From Devosia ginsengisoli (lineage in GTDB: Bacteria; Pseudomonadota; Alphaproteobacteria; Rhizobiales; Devosiaceae), in NCBI RefSeq assembly GCF_007859655.1, contig NZ_CP042304.1, positions 124,001 through 188,000 on the forward strand: 64,000 nt of DNA. The letters are read 5' to 3'. The notes below the pieces were generated by a model. The model was not told the origin of the DNA. It worked only from the letters and a program-made list of their open reading frames with translations, and did no database searches. Below are positions 8,105 through 16,289 of the stretch, one piece after another. The position numbers were made by a program, and so were the translations under genes. Positions within the stretch are counted from its first letter, which is position 1. The number at the start of each line of letters is the position of its first letter.

Positions 8105-9043
8105 ATGTCCGATATGAACCAATCCCCCTCCGCCACAGTCCCCGACGCCAAGCGCGGCAACTGGCTCGATCGCTATGCCCCCGCCTGGCTGAAACCCTAC
8201 GGGCGTCTGGCCCGCTGGGATCGCCCCATCGGCTTCTACCTGCTGTTCTGGCCCTGCGCCTGGGGGCTCGGCCTCGCCGCCGTTGCCAACCCCGCGCAGG
8301 GGTTCGACTGGTGGGGCGCGGTGCTCATGCTCATCGGCGCCATCCTCATGCGCGGCGCCGGCTGCACCTTCAACGACATTGTCGATCGCGACATCGACAT
8401 GCAGGTCGCCCGCACCCGCCTGCGTCCGATTCCCTCCGGCGCCGTTACCGCCCGCGATGCCCTGGCCTTCCTCGTCGCCCAGGCCCTGCTCGGCTCGGTC
8501 ATCCTCTTCCAGTTCAATCGCTTCACCGTCTGGGCCGGCGTCGCCTCGCTGGTGCTGGTCGCCATCTATCCCTTCATGAAGCGCGTCACCTGGTGGCCTC
8601 AGGCCTTCCTCGGTCTCGCCTTCTCCTATGGCGCCCTGGTCGGCTGGACCAGCCAGACCGGCGGCCTCGCCTGGCCGCCCGTGCTGCTCTATGCCGGAAC
8701 AATCCTCTGGGTCATCGGCTATGATACGATATACGCCTTGCAGGATATCGAGGACGACGCCCTGGTCGGCGTCAAGTCCACGGCACGCCTGTTCGGCGAC
8801 CATGTGAAGCCCGCGGTCGCCACGCTTTATGCCGGGGCCTACATGCTCTGGATGGCGGCGGGCGTCATGGCCGGGGCCGGCATTGTCTTCGCCACGCTGT
8901 CGCTGCTGGCGGCCGCGATGCTGGCCTGGCAGGTCTGGACGGTCGATGCCGACGAGCCGGATAATCCCCGCTTCCGTTTCGACAGCAACAAATATGTCGG
9001 AATTGTCCTGACCCTGGCGCTGCTGGCCGACTGGGTCTGGTAG
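8105..9043 (+). CDS. ubiA: 4-hydroxybenzoate polyprenyltransferase
   Basis: Attaches the polyprenyl tail to 4-hydroxybenzoate in ubiquinone synthesis, in the inner membrane. The 312-residue protein has both Asp-rich prenyl-diphosphate/Mg motifs: NDIVDRDID near residue 93 and DIEDDALVGVK near residue 214. About eight hydrophobic helices can be counted. The chosen ATG (MSDMNQ) follows a dispersed repeat with no good Shine-Dalgarno; the second Met at 8114 is an alternative start. CtaB at 20094 belongs to the same superfamily, but its motifs and oxidase context set it apart. Confidence 0.95.
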   Translation: MSDMNQSPSATVPDAKRGNWLDRYAPAWLKPYGRLARWDRPIGFYLLFWPCAWGLGLAAVANPAQGFDWWGAVLMLIGAILMRGAGCTFNDIVDRDIDMQVARTRLRPIPSGAVTARDALAFLVAQALLGSVILFQFNRFTVWAGVASLVLVAIYPFMKRVTWWPQAFLGLAFSYGALVGWTSQTGGLAWPPVLLYAGTILWVIGYDTIYALQDIEDDALVGVKSTARLFGDHVKPAVATLYAGAYMLWMAAGVMAGAGIVFATLSLLAAAMLAWQVWTVDADEPDNPRFRFDSNKYVGIVLTLALLADWVW

Positions 9044-9129
9044 TTTGCGTTAGCATTATGCTGTGGTTTTGGGCCCGTCGGTGGTGCCAAATGCTAACAG
9101 TCCGCTAACCAATTCACCCCCAAACGTCA

Positions 9130-9161
9130 AAAGGGCCGACCGCACCACCGGTCGACCCTTT
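9130..9161 (-). terminator. Rho-independent terminator for the DUF6101-like gene
   Basis: Stem AAAGGG-cc-GACCG-caccac-CGGTC-ga-CCCTTT. Read on the minus strand it is followed by a run of T residues (complement of AAAA at 9129-9132). It sits between the convergent ubiA and DUF6101-like genes and may serve both. Confidence 0.65.
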
Positions 9162-9186
9162 CCACGTGCTTTGGAGGAGCAGAAAC

Positions 9187-9702
9187 TCAGGCTTCGGGCT
9201 GCATGCCCGGCTTGCGGCGATTGAGGAAACGCGGGCGGCGACCGGCCTCGGCCACCAGCTTGCGGCGGCTCTGCGTATGGCCCACCATCACCCCGTCAAC
9301 CTGCTGGCTATAGGGCATATAGGCGCCGTCGCCGGCCTTGATGAACAGCGGCAAACGGAGCTTCTTGCCCCAGTTCTGCCACTCGGCAACGACGTTGTGA
9401 TTGCCCTCTTCCTCGAACACCCGGTAGTTCAGTTCGCTGTCCGAATGGACCAGTTCGATCGAGCTGACCAGCACGCCGTCCTCGGAAATCCTTGTCGCCA
9501 CGGCGACACCGATGAATTCGGTCACCGGCACCTTCACCTTGATGGCCACGCCGCTCTGTTCGAGGATGCGGCGCACGGTAACGGTCTTGACGGGATCCTT
9601 GGGACCGTTGTCGTTCGCCGCCACGAAGCGGCGGTCTGCCAGCGTCGGGCGGCCGAATGCGAGTACGACCGAGGTTCCTTCCATCGCGACACCATGAACC
9701 AT
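9187..9702 (-). CDS. DUF6101-like conserved protein
   Basis: A 171-residue soluble protein without signal peptide or membrane segment. The central part (TVRRILEQSGVAIKVKVPVTEF, about residues 40-62) and the basic tail (RRPRFLNRRKPG) resemble the Hyphomicrobiales-restricted DUF6101 family as I recall it; I could not test this. The first possible start is a TTG at 9723. The ATG at 9702 has AGGAAGG at a suitable distance and is preferred. Its role is unknown. It is divergent from the cysQ-like gene across a 268-nt gap containing several TTAA/TTAACC elements. Confidence 0.75.
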   Translation of the reverse strand: MVHGVAMEGTSVVLAFGRPTLADRRFVAANDNGPKDPVKTVTVRRILEQSGVAIKVKVPVTEFIGVAVATRISEDGVLVSSIELVHSDSELNYRVFEEEGNHNVVAEWQNWGKKLRLPLFIKAGDGAYMPYSQQVDGVMVGHTQSRRKLVAEAGRRPRFLNRRKPGMQPEA

Positions 9703-9970
9703 TTGAATTCGCCTTCCTGTCAACTTCGAGAGCTGGTTTTTGGCGCTCTCTTTTGTAGGCCCACCATACCCGCCCGCCTTACCTGCCCCCTTAATCGGTT
9801 CGGTTAAGTTTATCTTGTTTTCCGAGAGGGTTAGCAGGGTCTTGCATAGGGTAGGGACCGGTTAACCGCGCCTGGTGCGGTGGCATTAACCCTGCCATAT
9901 TTGCCGCCGCGATCACGCCATCGGGCGCAGCCCTTGCTCAAGCCCGGCGCCAAGCCTAAAAGGCGCGCTT

Positions 9971-10831
9971 ATGCCAGCGCCCGCCACGACCTACAGCGAC
10001 GATCTCGAACTGCTCCGCTCCTCGGCGGTTGCGGCCGGCATCATTGCCAGTTCCTTCTTCCGCCGCGACGTCAAGAGCTGGACCAAGGACAATGCCTCCC
10101 CGGTCAGCGAGGCCGATATCCTGGTCGATCGCTACCTGGCCTCCTCCCTGCTGCAGGCCCGCCCCGACTATGGCTGGCTCAGCGAGGAAACCGCCGACAA
10201 TCCCAGCCGCCTCGATTGCGATCGCGTCTTCGTCGTCGATCCCATCGACGGCACCCGCGGCTTCCTGCGCGGCGAGGATAGCTGGACCGTGGCGCTGGCC
10301 GTGGTCGAACACGGCATTCCCGTAGCCGGCGTGGTCTACGCTCCCGCGCGCGACGAAATGTATGAAGCCGTCCGCGGCGAGGGCGCCCGCCTCAACGGAA
10401 GGCCAATCAGCCGCAGCCGCCGGGCCGGCGCCGCCCCACTGATCCCCGCGCCCGGCGCGGTGCATCAGGAAATGCAGGCGGCGGGCCTGCACTACACGCG
10501 TGGTCCGGCCTATCCCTCGCTGGCCTATCGGCTGGTGCAGGTGGCGACGGGCAAGCTCGACGGCGCCGTCGCCCGCCGCGGCAGCCAGGACTGGGATATC
10601 GCCGCCGCCGCGCTGATCCTTGATGAATCAGGCATCGATTTTGCCGATGTCTGCACCGGGTTCCCCCATTTCAACAAACGAGATGTGCGCCACGGGGCGC
10701 TTGCGGCACTTGGTGACATGAGCCTAAAACCCCTTGTCCACGCGGCGCTGATCAAGGTCTATGGCTGCCCGGCCGCAGATGCGGACGCCGAACCGATTGC
10801 TCCTTCACACACGGACCTGACCGATGGCTGA
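9971..10831 (+). CDS. 3'(2'),5'-bisphosphate nucleotidase / inositol monophosphatase family (CysQ-like)
   Basis: A 286-residue Mg-dependent phosphatase of the FIG superfamily. Metal-site motifs are intact: an acidic EE pair (LSEETADN, near residue 73), DPIDGTRGFLRG near residue 92, and a C-terminal WDIAAAALI near residue 209. The family includes CysQ (removes 3'-phosphate from PAP made during sulfate assimilation) and inositol monophosphatase; DPIDGTRGF leans towards CysQ. Its 3' end overlaps the DUF4170 gene by 8 nt, so the two form an operon, an arrangement I associate with other Hyphomicrobiales. Confidence 0.88.
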   Translation: MPAPATTYSDDLELLRSSAVAAGIIASSFFRRDVKSWTKDNASPVSEADILVDRYLASSLLQARPDYGWLSEETADNPSRLDCDRVFVVDPIDGTRGFLRGEDSWTVALAVVEHGIPVAGVVYAPARDEMYEAVRGEGARLNGRPISRSRRAGAAPLIPAPGAVHQEMQAAGLHYTRGPAYPSLAYRLVQVATGKLDGAVARRGSQDWDIAAAALILDESGIDFADVCTGFPHFNKRDVRHGALAALGDMSLKPLVHAALIKVYGCPAADADAEPIAPSHTDLTDG

Positions 10832-11069
10832 AAAAGAAGCTCCCACCAAGCAGTTGCTCCACCTCGTCATCGGCGGCGAGCTGTCGAGCCTTGAAGGCGT
10901 GACCTTCGCCGACCTCGACAAGGTCGATATCGTCGGCCTCTATCCCAACTACGCCTCGGCCTATGCCGTGTGGAAGCAGAAGGCCCAGATGACCGTGGAC
11001 AGCGCCCAGACGCGCTACTTCATCGTCCACCTGCACCGCCTGCTCGAGCCGGAAACCCACAAGCCGTAA
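10824..11069 (+). CDS. DUF4170 small conserved protein
   Basis: An 81-residue cytoplasmic protein matching the DUF4170 pattern: LHLVIGGEL near residue 12, DLDKVDIVGLYPNYASAY at about 32-49, and a C-terminal YFIVHLHRLLEP. It overlaps the cysQ-like gene by 8 nt. The function of the family is not known to me. The fold is likely alpha/beta, given alternating hydrophobic strands and a central helix. Confidence 0.88.
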   Translation: MAEKEAPTKQLLHLVIGGELSSLEGVTFADLDKVDIVGLYPNYASAYAVWKQKAQMTVDSAQTRYFIVHLHRLLEPETHKP

Positions 11070-11103
11070 GCACGGGCGCACACCGCCCCGAACTATCCAC
11101 GGT

Positions 11104-11182
11104 GTCATTCCCGCGAAAGCGGGAACCTCCGTTTCACTTTGGCATCACCACAAACAGGGGTTCCCGCTTTCGCGGGAATGAC
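11104..11182. repeat. Inverted pair of GTCATTCCCGC repeats
   Basis: Two 24-nt copies face each other at 11104-11127 and 11159-11182, separated by 31 nt. Each copy is itself a hairpin, TTCCCGC-GAAA-GCGGGAA, with a GNRA-type loop. They lie between convergent genes and may act as a bidirectional transcription end. The element type is a common dispersed repeat in proteobacteria. Confidence 0.8.
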
Positions 11183-11203
11183 CCGGTGGGTACCACCGTA
11201 GAA

Positions 11204-12351
11204 CTAGCCCACCAGCGCCTCAATAATCGCCTGCATAGCCCCCGGCCCGCCAATGCGCTGCCGCCCGATATTGGCCAGCCTCCGGCGTTCTTCATCATCA
11301 CCGAGCAGCTTGCGCAACGCCGCCCCGACGGCCGGGGCTTCGGCCGCAACCACCGTCCGCGCCTCCCCGAACAGCATCTGCTCATCGTTGAAGCGAGAGC
11401 GCCGGTCGCGTGGATTGACGAAGGTGATGGCGGGTTTGCCGAGCCCCAGCGCCTGCACCGTGGCCGTGCCGGCCTGCGACAGCACCAGGTCCGACGCTGC
11501 CAGCAAATTGCCCATCGCCCCGCCGCGGGCCATATGGATGGTGATATCGCCATCCGACAATTCCCCCAGATCGGCGGATTCCACGCTCAGCATCGTCGTG
11601 CGCTTGAGCCCGGCCTTCCGGGCGAGCTCATCGACGCTGACGCCGCCTGCAACGGCCAGGAACATGTCGGGCCGCAGCTCGGGGGCAGGGTGCGCAAAGC
11701 CGCAACCTGCAAGGCAAAGCTCTCCGCCGTCAGTGCCCGGCTGCCCGGCAGCAGCGTCACCGCCAGCGGCCGTTGCCGTCGCGCCTGCGCGTCATAATCC
11801 CCGTGCGGAATGGCATCCATCATCACATTGCCAGCCGAGCGGGCATCGACGCCGATATGCTCGAGCGAACGCGCCAGGTTGTCGGCACGGCAGAACACGG
11901 TCTTGCAGGCCTGCTTGATGGTCCAGCGTTCGGCGGCGGAATAGAGCCGTGCCGATCCCGTCTTGTAGACGTCCAGATAATAAAGCCCGCGATGCCCGGT
12001 GAAATAGCAGGCCAGCACGCCCACCATGTCGCCCACCACAACCACGCGATCATATTTGCCATTGATCCGGCGCAGGAAATTGAGCGCCGGCGGCACCGTG
12101 CCGAGCCCGCCGGTGATGATGTCACGCCGCAGCGAGCCCTTGACGTTGCGCCAGCCTTCCGAAGCCAGCGTGGCCCGCGGCCCCACAACGGGGCAGATGC
12201 CGGCATAGGCATTGCCCGCCCCGATCATCGGATAGGCTTCCACCACAACCGTCTTGGGCATGTTTGCCACGATGGCGGCCGCGATGGCGTCCTCGCCATG
12301 GCCATTGGAAATGAACAGGAACCGGCTTGGGCCCGACGCTTCGGCCGCCAC
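11204..12351 (-). pseudogene. LpxB-related glycosyltransferase gene interrupted by a -1 frameshift
   Basis: Two adjacent frames together give one GT-B-like protein of about 382 residues. The N-terminal part (12351 to about 11680) starts at a GTG and contains FISNGHGEDAIAA, the hallmark of the lipid-A-disaccharide synthase-related family. The C-terminal part (about 11680 to 11204) contains a nucleotide-sugar-type segment (LLAASDLVLSQAGTATVQALG). The break lies at a run of five C residues (coding strand, about 11676-11682). Six C would restore TLPP-ELRPDMFLAVAGG. True LpxB of lipid A synthesis would normally sit beside lpxA/lpxD, so this is a paralogue. It may be a real disruption or a homopolymer sequencing error. 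Confidence 0.8.
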
Positions 12352-12353
12352 CG

Positions 12354-12575
12354 TCAGGCTCCGCGGCCGAAACGCTCGAAGGCGGTATGGGCCGCCACGG
12401 CATCGGCGTAGGGTTCCTGTCTGTCGACGCTCCAGTAGAACAGCTCATCGAGCGGAATGGGCTTCTGCGTAATGGCGCAGCGCACGAAACTGCCGGGTTT
12501 GAGCACCACATAGTCGCCGTCGAGATAGCGGATGACGGCTTCGGTGGGTGCAAAGCCTTTGTCGAAGATGTTCAT
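12354..12575 (-). CDS. DUF2093 small conserved protein
   Basis: A 73-residue protein with the DUF2093 core: VIRYLDGDYVVLKPGSFVRCA at about residues 14-34, then TQKPIPLDELFYWSVDRQEPY. It is preceded by an AAGGGA Shine-Dalgarno. The stop is 2 nt from the GTG start of the LpxB-related gene, so translation of the two is probably coupled. The single conserved Cys and the WSV..QEPY motif are family features. Function unknown. Confidence 0.9.
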   Translation of the reverse strand: MNIFDKGFAPTEAVIRYLDGDYVVLKPGSFVRCAITQKPIPLDELFYWSVDRQEPYADAVAAHTAFERFGRGA

Positions 12576-12624
12576 TCTGGCATCCCTTCAACCTTTGCCC
12601 CGATATAGCGAGCTACGGGTCAGA

Positions 12625-14238
12625 TCAAAAGAGGCTTTCCTGTGCGTCGCCGTCCGATTGCGGGCGTGGCTTCTTCTTTATGACCGGGCTGCCCGAAATC
12701 GTTGCCCCCACCTCGCCATCGGCGAATTCGATGGCAATGGGCGCGCCGGGCAGCAGGCCGGCCCGTTCATGCACCAGATGACCATCGGCATCCTTGATGA
12801 CGGCATAGCCGCGCGCCAGCACGCTCTTGTAGCTGAGCGAGTCGAGCAGCTTGCCGGCCTGGGCAAGGGCTGCGCCGCGCAGGCTCAGGCCCTGCAGCAT
12901 GCTGGCATAAAGTCGTGTCCCCAGCGGCCCCAGCCGCGTCTGGCCATGGCGCAGCTCCGCCCGCAGCGTATTGGCCGAGAGTTTGGGCCCGATCGCCGCA
13001 AGTTGCGCCCGCTTGCGCTCGACCAGCTGGAGGGCCGAGGCCCCCAGGCGTTCGGCGCGCGGATCATAGGTCAGGCGCGCCCGGTCCACGGTCTTGCGCA
13101 GCCCGGCATCGGCGCGCAGCGCCAGGTTTTTCAGCCGCTCGCCGAATTCCGACTGCCGCCGCGCCAGCAATTGCGGCGCCAGCCGCGGTTCGACGCGCGA
13201 CAACCGCACGCGATGGTCCTGCACCGAATGGCGCAGCCCGGCGAACAGATTGCTCGCCGCATGATCCAGCCGCTGGCGCTGGGTCGAAACCAGGTCGGCC
13301 GGTCGCGGCAGGCCGGCACTGGCGGCGCGCAACCGGTCGCGGGCACTTCCGGCAATGCGCCGCGCGCCCTGCCTCTGGCGCGAGCCAAGGTCATCGACAT
13401 AGCCGATCAGCTCGGTCCGCACCGGCACTGCGGCCTCGGCGGCCGCCGTCGGCGTCGGCGCGCGCATGTCCGAGGCATAGTCGACCAGCGTCGTATCGGT
13501 CTCGTGGCCGACAGCGGAAATGATGGGAATGCCGCTGGCGGCAACCGCCCGCACCACCGCTTCCTCGTTGAAACCCCACAGGTCTTCGATCGACCCGCCC
13601 CCGCGCGCCACGATCAGCAGGTCAGGCCGGGGGATCGGCCCATCGGGCAGCAGCGCGTTAAAACCCTCGATGGCGTTGACCACTTCGGGCGCACAGGTAT
13701 CGCCCTGCACACGCACCGGCCACACCAGCACATGGCTGGGAAAGCGATCAGCCAGACGATGCAGAATATCCCGGATCACGGCCCCGGTCGGCGAAGTGAC
13801 GACGCCGATGACGCGGGGCAGATAGGGCAGGGGGCGCTTGCGCTCGCGCGCGAACAGGCCCTCGGCATGGAGCTTGCGCCGCCGTTCTTCCAGCAGTGCC
13901 ATCAGCGCCCCGGCGCCGGCCGGCTCGATATTGTCGATGACGATCTGGTATTTCGACGAGCGCGGAAAAGTGGTCAGCCGCCCGGTGGCGATGACTTCGA
14001 GCCCTTCCTGCGGCTTGAAGGTCAGGCGGGCATAGCTGGTTTTCCACACTACGGCGTCGATCGCCGCATTCTCGTCCTTCAGCGTGAAATAGGCGTGCCC
14101 CGAGGCATGCTGGCCGCGAAAGCCGGAAATCTCGCCGCGCACGCGCACATGGCCGAACTCATCCTCGACCGTGCGCTTGACCGCCTGGGCGATCTCGCTG
14201 ACGGAAAATTCGGCGGCATTGGTCAGAGTATCGGCCAT
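12625..14238 (-). CDS. xseA: Exodeoxyribonuclease VII large subunit
   Basis: Large subunit of exonuclease VII, which degrades single-stranded DNA with XseB. The 537-residue protein has an N-terminal OB fold (VRVRGEISGFRGQHASGHAYF near residue 34), then the catalytic domain with GVVTSPTGAVIRDI, LIVARGGGSIEDLWGFN and SAVGHETDTTLVD, and a long helical C-terminus. The start at 14238 (MADTLTNAAEFSVSEI) has AGAAGGG upstream; an earlier ATG at 14325 would overlap the GNAT gene. No xseB is seen nearby, which is normal in this group. Confidence 0.96.
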   Translation of the reverse strand: MADTLTNAAEFSVSEIAQAVKRTVEDEFGHVRVRGEISGFRGQHASGHAYFTLKDENAAIDAVVWKTSYARLTFKPQEGLEVIATGRLTTFPRSSKYQIVIDNIEPAGAGALMALLEERRRKLHAEGLFARERKRPLPYLPRVIGVVTSPTGAVIRDILHRLADRFPSHVLVWPVRVQGDTCAPEVVNAIEGFNALLPDGPIPRPDLLIVARGGGSIEDLWGFNEEAVVRAVAASGIPIISAVGHETDTTLVDYASDMRAPTPTAAAEAAVPVRTELIGYVDDLGSRQRQGARRIAGSARDRLRAASAGLPRPADLVSTQRQRLDHAASNLFAGLRHSVQDHRVRLSRVEPRLAPQLLARRQSEFGERLKNLALRADAGLRKTVDRARLTYDPRAERLGASALQLVERKRAQLAAIGPKLSANTLRAELRHGQTRLGPLGTRLYASMLQGLSLRGAALAQAGKLLDSLSYKSVLARGYAVIKDADGHLVHERAGLLPGAPIAIEFADGEVGATISGSPVIKKKPRPQSDGDAQESLF

Positions 14239-14282
14239 GCCCTTCTGGTGCGGCAATTGATGAGTCCGGTCAAGGGCAGCGC

Positions 14283-14744
14283 TCAGGGTCTTGCCCAGAC
14301 TTCGTCTGGCCGGCCGTGGCGCCACCAGGCGAAATAGCGGAACCCATCCTCGTCCGGATCCGAAACCGGAACGAATCCGGCAGCCAGCACTAGCTTCTCG
14401 CTCGCGAGATTGCTAAGCTCGATACCGGCAAAGAACTCTTCAATTCCGCCATTCTCCGGCAGCGCCGTCACCGCCTCGACAATCGTCCTGCCAAGGCCTC
14501 GTCCACGCTCAACCGGCGCCACCACTATGGCAAAGCTGGCCCTGCAATCCTCGTACTGCTCACAGTCGATGAAGCCGACGATCCCGCTGTCCGCCAGCGC
14601 TACATAACTTTGTCGGCCGGGCCCGCGCAGCCGCAAGCTCTCGTCCGGCCAGTCCCGTCCGCCGAGCCATCGCTGGGTGGCCGCGTCGTCAAACCAGGTG
14701 CGGACGACAGGCAGGTCGGTCTCGCTGGCAGCGCGCAGGATCAA
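14283..14744 (-). CDS. GNAT-family N-acetyltransferase
   Basis: A 153-residue GNAT protein. The acetyl-CoA loop is PVERGRGLGRTIVEA near residue 78, preceded by the beta-strand ASFAIVVAP. The start is a TTG at 14744 with GGCGGAG just upstream; it gives MILRAASETDLP, the usual GNAT opening, and sits 2 nt after the LysR stop. It is therefore probably co-transcribed with the LysR regulator. The substrate is unknown. Confidence 0.85.
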   Translation of the reverse strand: MILRAASETDLPVVRTWFDDAATQRWLGGRDWPDESLRLRGPGRQSYVALADSGIVGFIDCEQYEDCRASFAIVVAPVERGRGLGRTIVEAVTALPENGGIEEFFAGIELSNLASEKLVLAAGFVPVSDPDEDGFRYFAWWRHGRPDEVWARP

Positions 14745-14746
14745 GA

Positions 14747-15634
14747 CTACTCCGCCGCCTCCGTCGCCCGCGGGGCATCGAGGTTCCCCATGGACTGCAC
14801 GATATGGTTGGCCAGCGCGTCATAGATGCCGCCATAGGCGTGGCTGGCGCGCTTGAGCGCGATCTGGGCATCGTCGAGCCGGGGCAGGCCGATTTCGTCA
14901 TTGACCACCCGCATGCCCGGCTGCAGCGCGCTTTCTGGCAGGAAGCCCACCGCCAGGTCCGACAGCACGGCGCTCGATATGGCCGTGGCGTTGGACGAGG
15001 TATAGGCCACGCGATAGTCCTTGTTGCTGCGGTCCAGCGCTTCCATCGCATCCTTGCGCCAGATGCAATATTGCGGCCCGCAGGCAATCGCCAGCGGATC
15101 GCTGGCCAGCGCCCGGCCGCCATGGCTGGCCACCCAGAACATCTTTTCGGTGCGGAACAGCTCGCCGTAATTCTGCTCGGTGCCCTGGGTGAAGACGATC
15201 AGGTCATAGCGTCCCGCCCGCATGCCTTCGAGCAGGTGCTCGGAGGCCATGCAGGCGACGTCGACCGCAATCTTGGGATGCGTGCGCTGGAAGCTGGACA
15301 GAATCACCGGCAGCAGGCGCACCGCATAATCGTCCGGCACGCCGAAGCGGATCGAGCCCGCCAGGTCGCCGTCGGAGAAATGGTCGAGAATCTCGGCATT
15401 GGTGCGCAGCATCTTGCGGGCGCGGGAATAGAGCGCCTCGCCATGCAGGGTCAGCGTCACGCTGCGCCCGTCGCGGGTCAGCAGGGTCTGCCCGAGCCGT
15501 TCCTCGAGCCGCTTGATCTGCATCGACACCGCCGACTGGGTCTTGTTCACCCGCCGCGCGGCCTCGGTGAAACTGCCGCAATCGGCAATCGCGCAGAAGC
15601 TCTGGAGCTGGTCGAGGTCGAGGGGAGCCGTCAT
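14747..15634 (-). CDS. LysR-family transcriptional regulator
   Basis: A 295-residue regulator: winged HTH at about residues 7-66 (FCAIADCGSFTEAARRV, then QSAVSMQIKRLEERLG) followed by a periplasmic-binding-like effector domain. It diverges from the DUF1127 gene. The shared 150-nt region carries a 20-bp palindrome ATAGAT-N8-ATCTAT at 15659-15678, 25 nt before its own start, so autoregulation and control of the DUF1127 transcript are plausible. The effector is unknown. Its stop is 2 nt from the GNAT gene. Confidence 0.92.
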   Translation of the reverse strand: MTAPLDLDQLQSFCAIADCGSFTEAARRVNKTQSAVSMQIKRLEERLGQTLLTRDGRSVTLTLHGEALYSRARKMLRTNAEILDHFSDGDLAGSIRFGVPDDYAVRLLPVILSSFQRTHPKIAVDVACMASEHLLEGMRAGRYDLIVFTQGTEQNYGELFRTEKMFWVASHGGRALASDPLAIACGPQYCIWRKDAMEALDRSNKDYRVAYTSSNATAISSAVLSDLAVGFLPESALQPGMRVVNDEIGLPRLDDAQIALKRASHAYGGIYDALANHIVQSMGNLDAPRATEAAE

Positions 15635-15658
15635 GGCGTTCTTCCATCACCCAAATTG

Positions 15659-15678
15659 ATAGATCGAATGAAATCTAT
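15659..15678. promoter_or_regulatory. LysR-type operator candidate
   Basis: Perfect inverted repeat ATAGAT-N8-ATCTAT in the divergent region between the LysR gene (start 15634) and the DUF1127 gene (start 15785). The arrangement, with T and A 11+ nt apart in a dyad, fits LysR-type sites. Binding has not been shown. Confidence 0.6.
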
Positions 15679-15784
15679 TTGTTGGACGAATGGATGTCCA
15701 GAGCGCTAACTCGGCAGCATTGGCGCTATAGCGTCGAATCCTCGCCGGCCTCCCTTCGGCACAACCACATGACTGGAGACTATC

Positions 15785-16042
15785 ATGGCTTTCTCGCTTC
15801 CCGGCGAGCGGTCACTTGCGCCCGCCACGCCCGCCAATCCATTTGCCGCCTTCGCGCGCTGGATCGCCAAGGCGCAGGCCGCACGTACCCGTCGGGCAGC
15901 TTTGGCAGCCTTGCTGGACCTCGATCATGAGCAGTTGAACGATCTGGGCGTCTCGCGCGACGACATCGTCGCCGCGCTGGCGTCAGGCGCCCAGGCCGGC
16001 CCGATCCTCAACGCGGCGCGCGCCCGCAGCGCCTACGCCTGA
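15785..16042 (+). CDS. DUF1127 small arginine-rich protein
   Basis: An 85-residue protein with the DUF1127 segment at about residues 33-70 (RTRRAALAALLDLDHEQLNDLGVSRDDI). Small DUF1127 proteins in alphaproteobacteria can bind RNA and affect sRNA turnover and stress or phosphate responses (CcaF1 in Rhodobacter is the best-known case). A TGGAG Shine-Dalgarno precedes the ATG. The transcript continues into an unusual array of tandem hairpins (16141-16235) ending at an intrinsic terminator. It is divergent from the LysR gene and may be under its control. Confidence 0.88.
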   Translation: MAFSLPGERSLAPATPANPFAAFARWIAKAQAARTRRAALAALLDLDHEQLNDLGVSRDDIVAALASGAQAGPILNAARARSAYA

Positions 16043-16064
16043 TCGGCGTTACGAATTCGAGCTT

Positions 16065-16097
16065 GCGCCGGCCCGACCTCCAGTCGGCGCTTTCTTG
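16065..16097 (+). terminator. First terminator-like hairpin after the DUF1127 gene
   Basis: Stem GCGCCG ... CGGCGC with an inner CCGAC-ctcca-GTCGG stem, followed by TTTCTTG. It is 23 nt after the stop codon. Partial read-through would be needed to transcribe the downstream hairpin array. Confidence 0.6.
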
Positions 16098-16140
16098 TTG
16101 GTACGAACAATCCTTGCGAGCGCTCGTGCCATCTCCTGGG

Positions 16141-16235
16141 GTTGACCTGTGGTCGATCCCGTCAGGGTCGGCCTTTGGCCGATCCCGTCCGGGCCGGTTT
16201 GCCGCCGGTCCCCCGGGTCGGCCTTTGGTCGATCC
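16141..16235 (+). ncRNA. Array of four tandem hairpins in the DUF1127 3' region (candidate sRNA)
   Basis: Four related units with a 24-26 nt period lie at about 16141-16160, 16165-16186, 16191-16212 and 16215-16235. The consensus is GGGTCGG-CCTTTG-GCCGATCCC: a short stem with a CTTTG-like loop. Units 2 and 4 are nearly identical; units 1 and 3 vary mostly in compensating stem positions (for example GACC/GGTC and GGCCGG/CCGGTC). An intrinsic terminator follows at 16252. The layout (DUF1127 gene plus repeated hairpins) recalls CcsR/cuckoo sRNAs, but the CCUCCUCCC loop motif of that family is not present. No ORF explains the stretch. Confidence 0.5.
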
Positions 16236-16251
16236 TGTTTCCTGATGACTT

Positions 16252-16288
16252 GCCGGACCGGCGCCTTGCGCGCTTGTCCGGCTTTTTT
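16252..16288 (+). terminator. Rho-independent terminator ending the DUF1127/hairpin-array transcript
   Basis: Stem GCCGGAC at 16252-16258 pairs with GTCCGGC at 16276-16282, followed by six T residues. It ends just before the stop of the convergent PilZ gene. Confidence 0.85.
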
Positions 16289-16289
16289 G

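Noticed and set aside
7964..8803. 279-codon minus strand frame
   Set aside because: Antisense to ubiA, with its end in the repeats.
9092..9109. CTAA-N7-type CtrA-like box
   Set aside because: It lies between the 3' ends of two convergent genes, where a promoter element is unlikely; treated as chance.
12532..14337. 601-codon + strand frame
   Set aside because: It is the antisense of xseA. Its composition is a shadow of high-GC coding sequence and has no family features.
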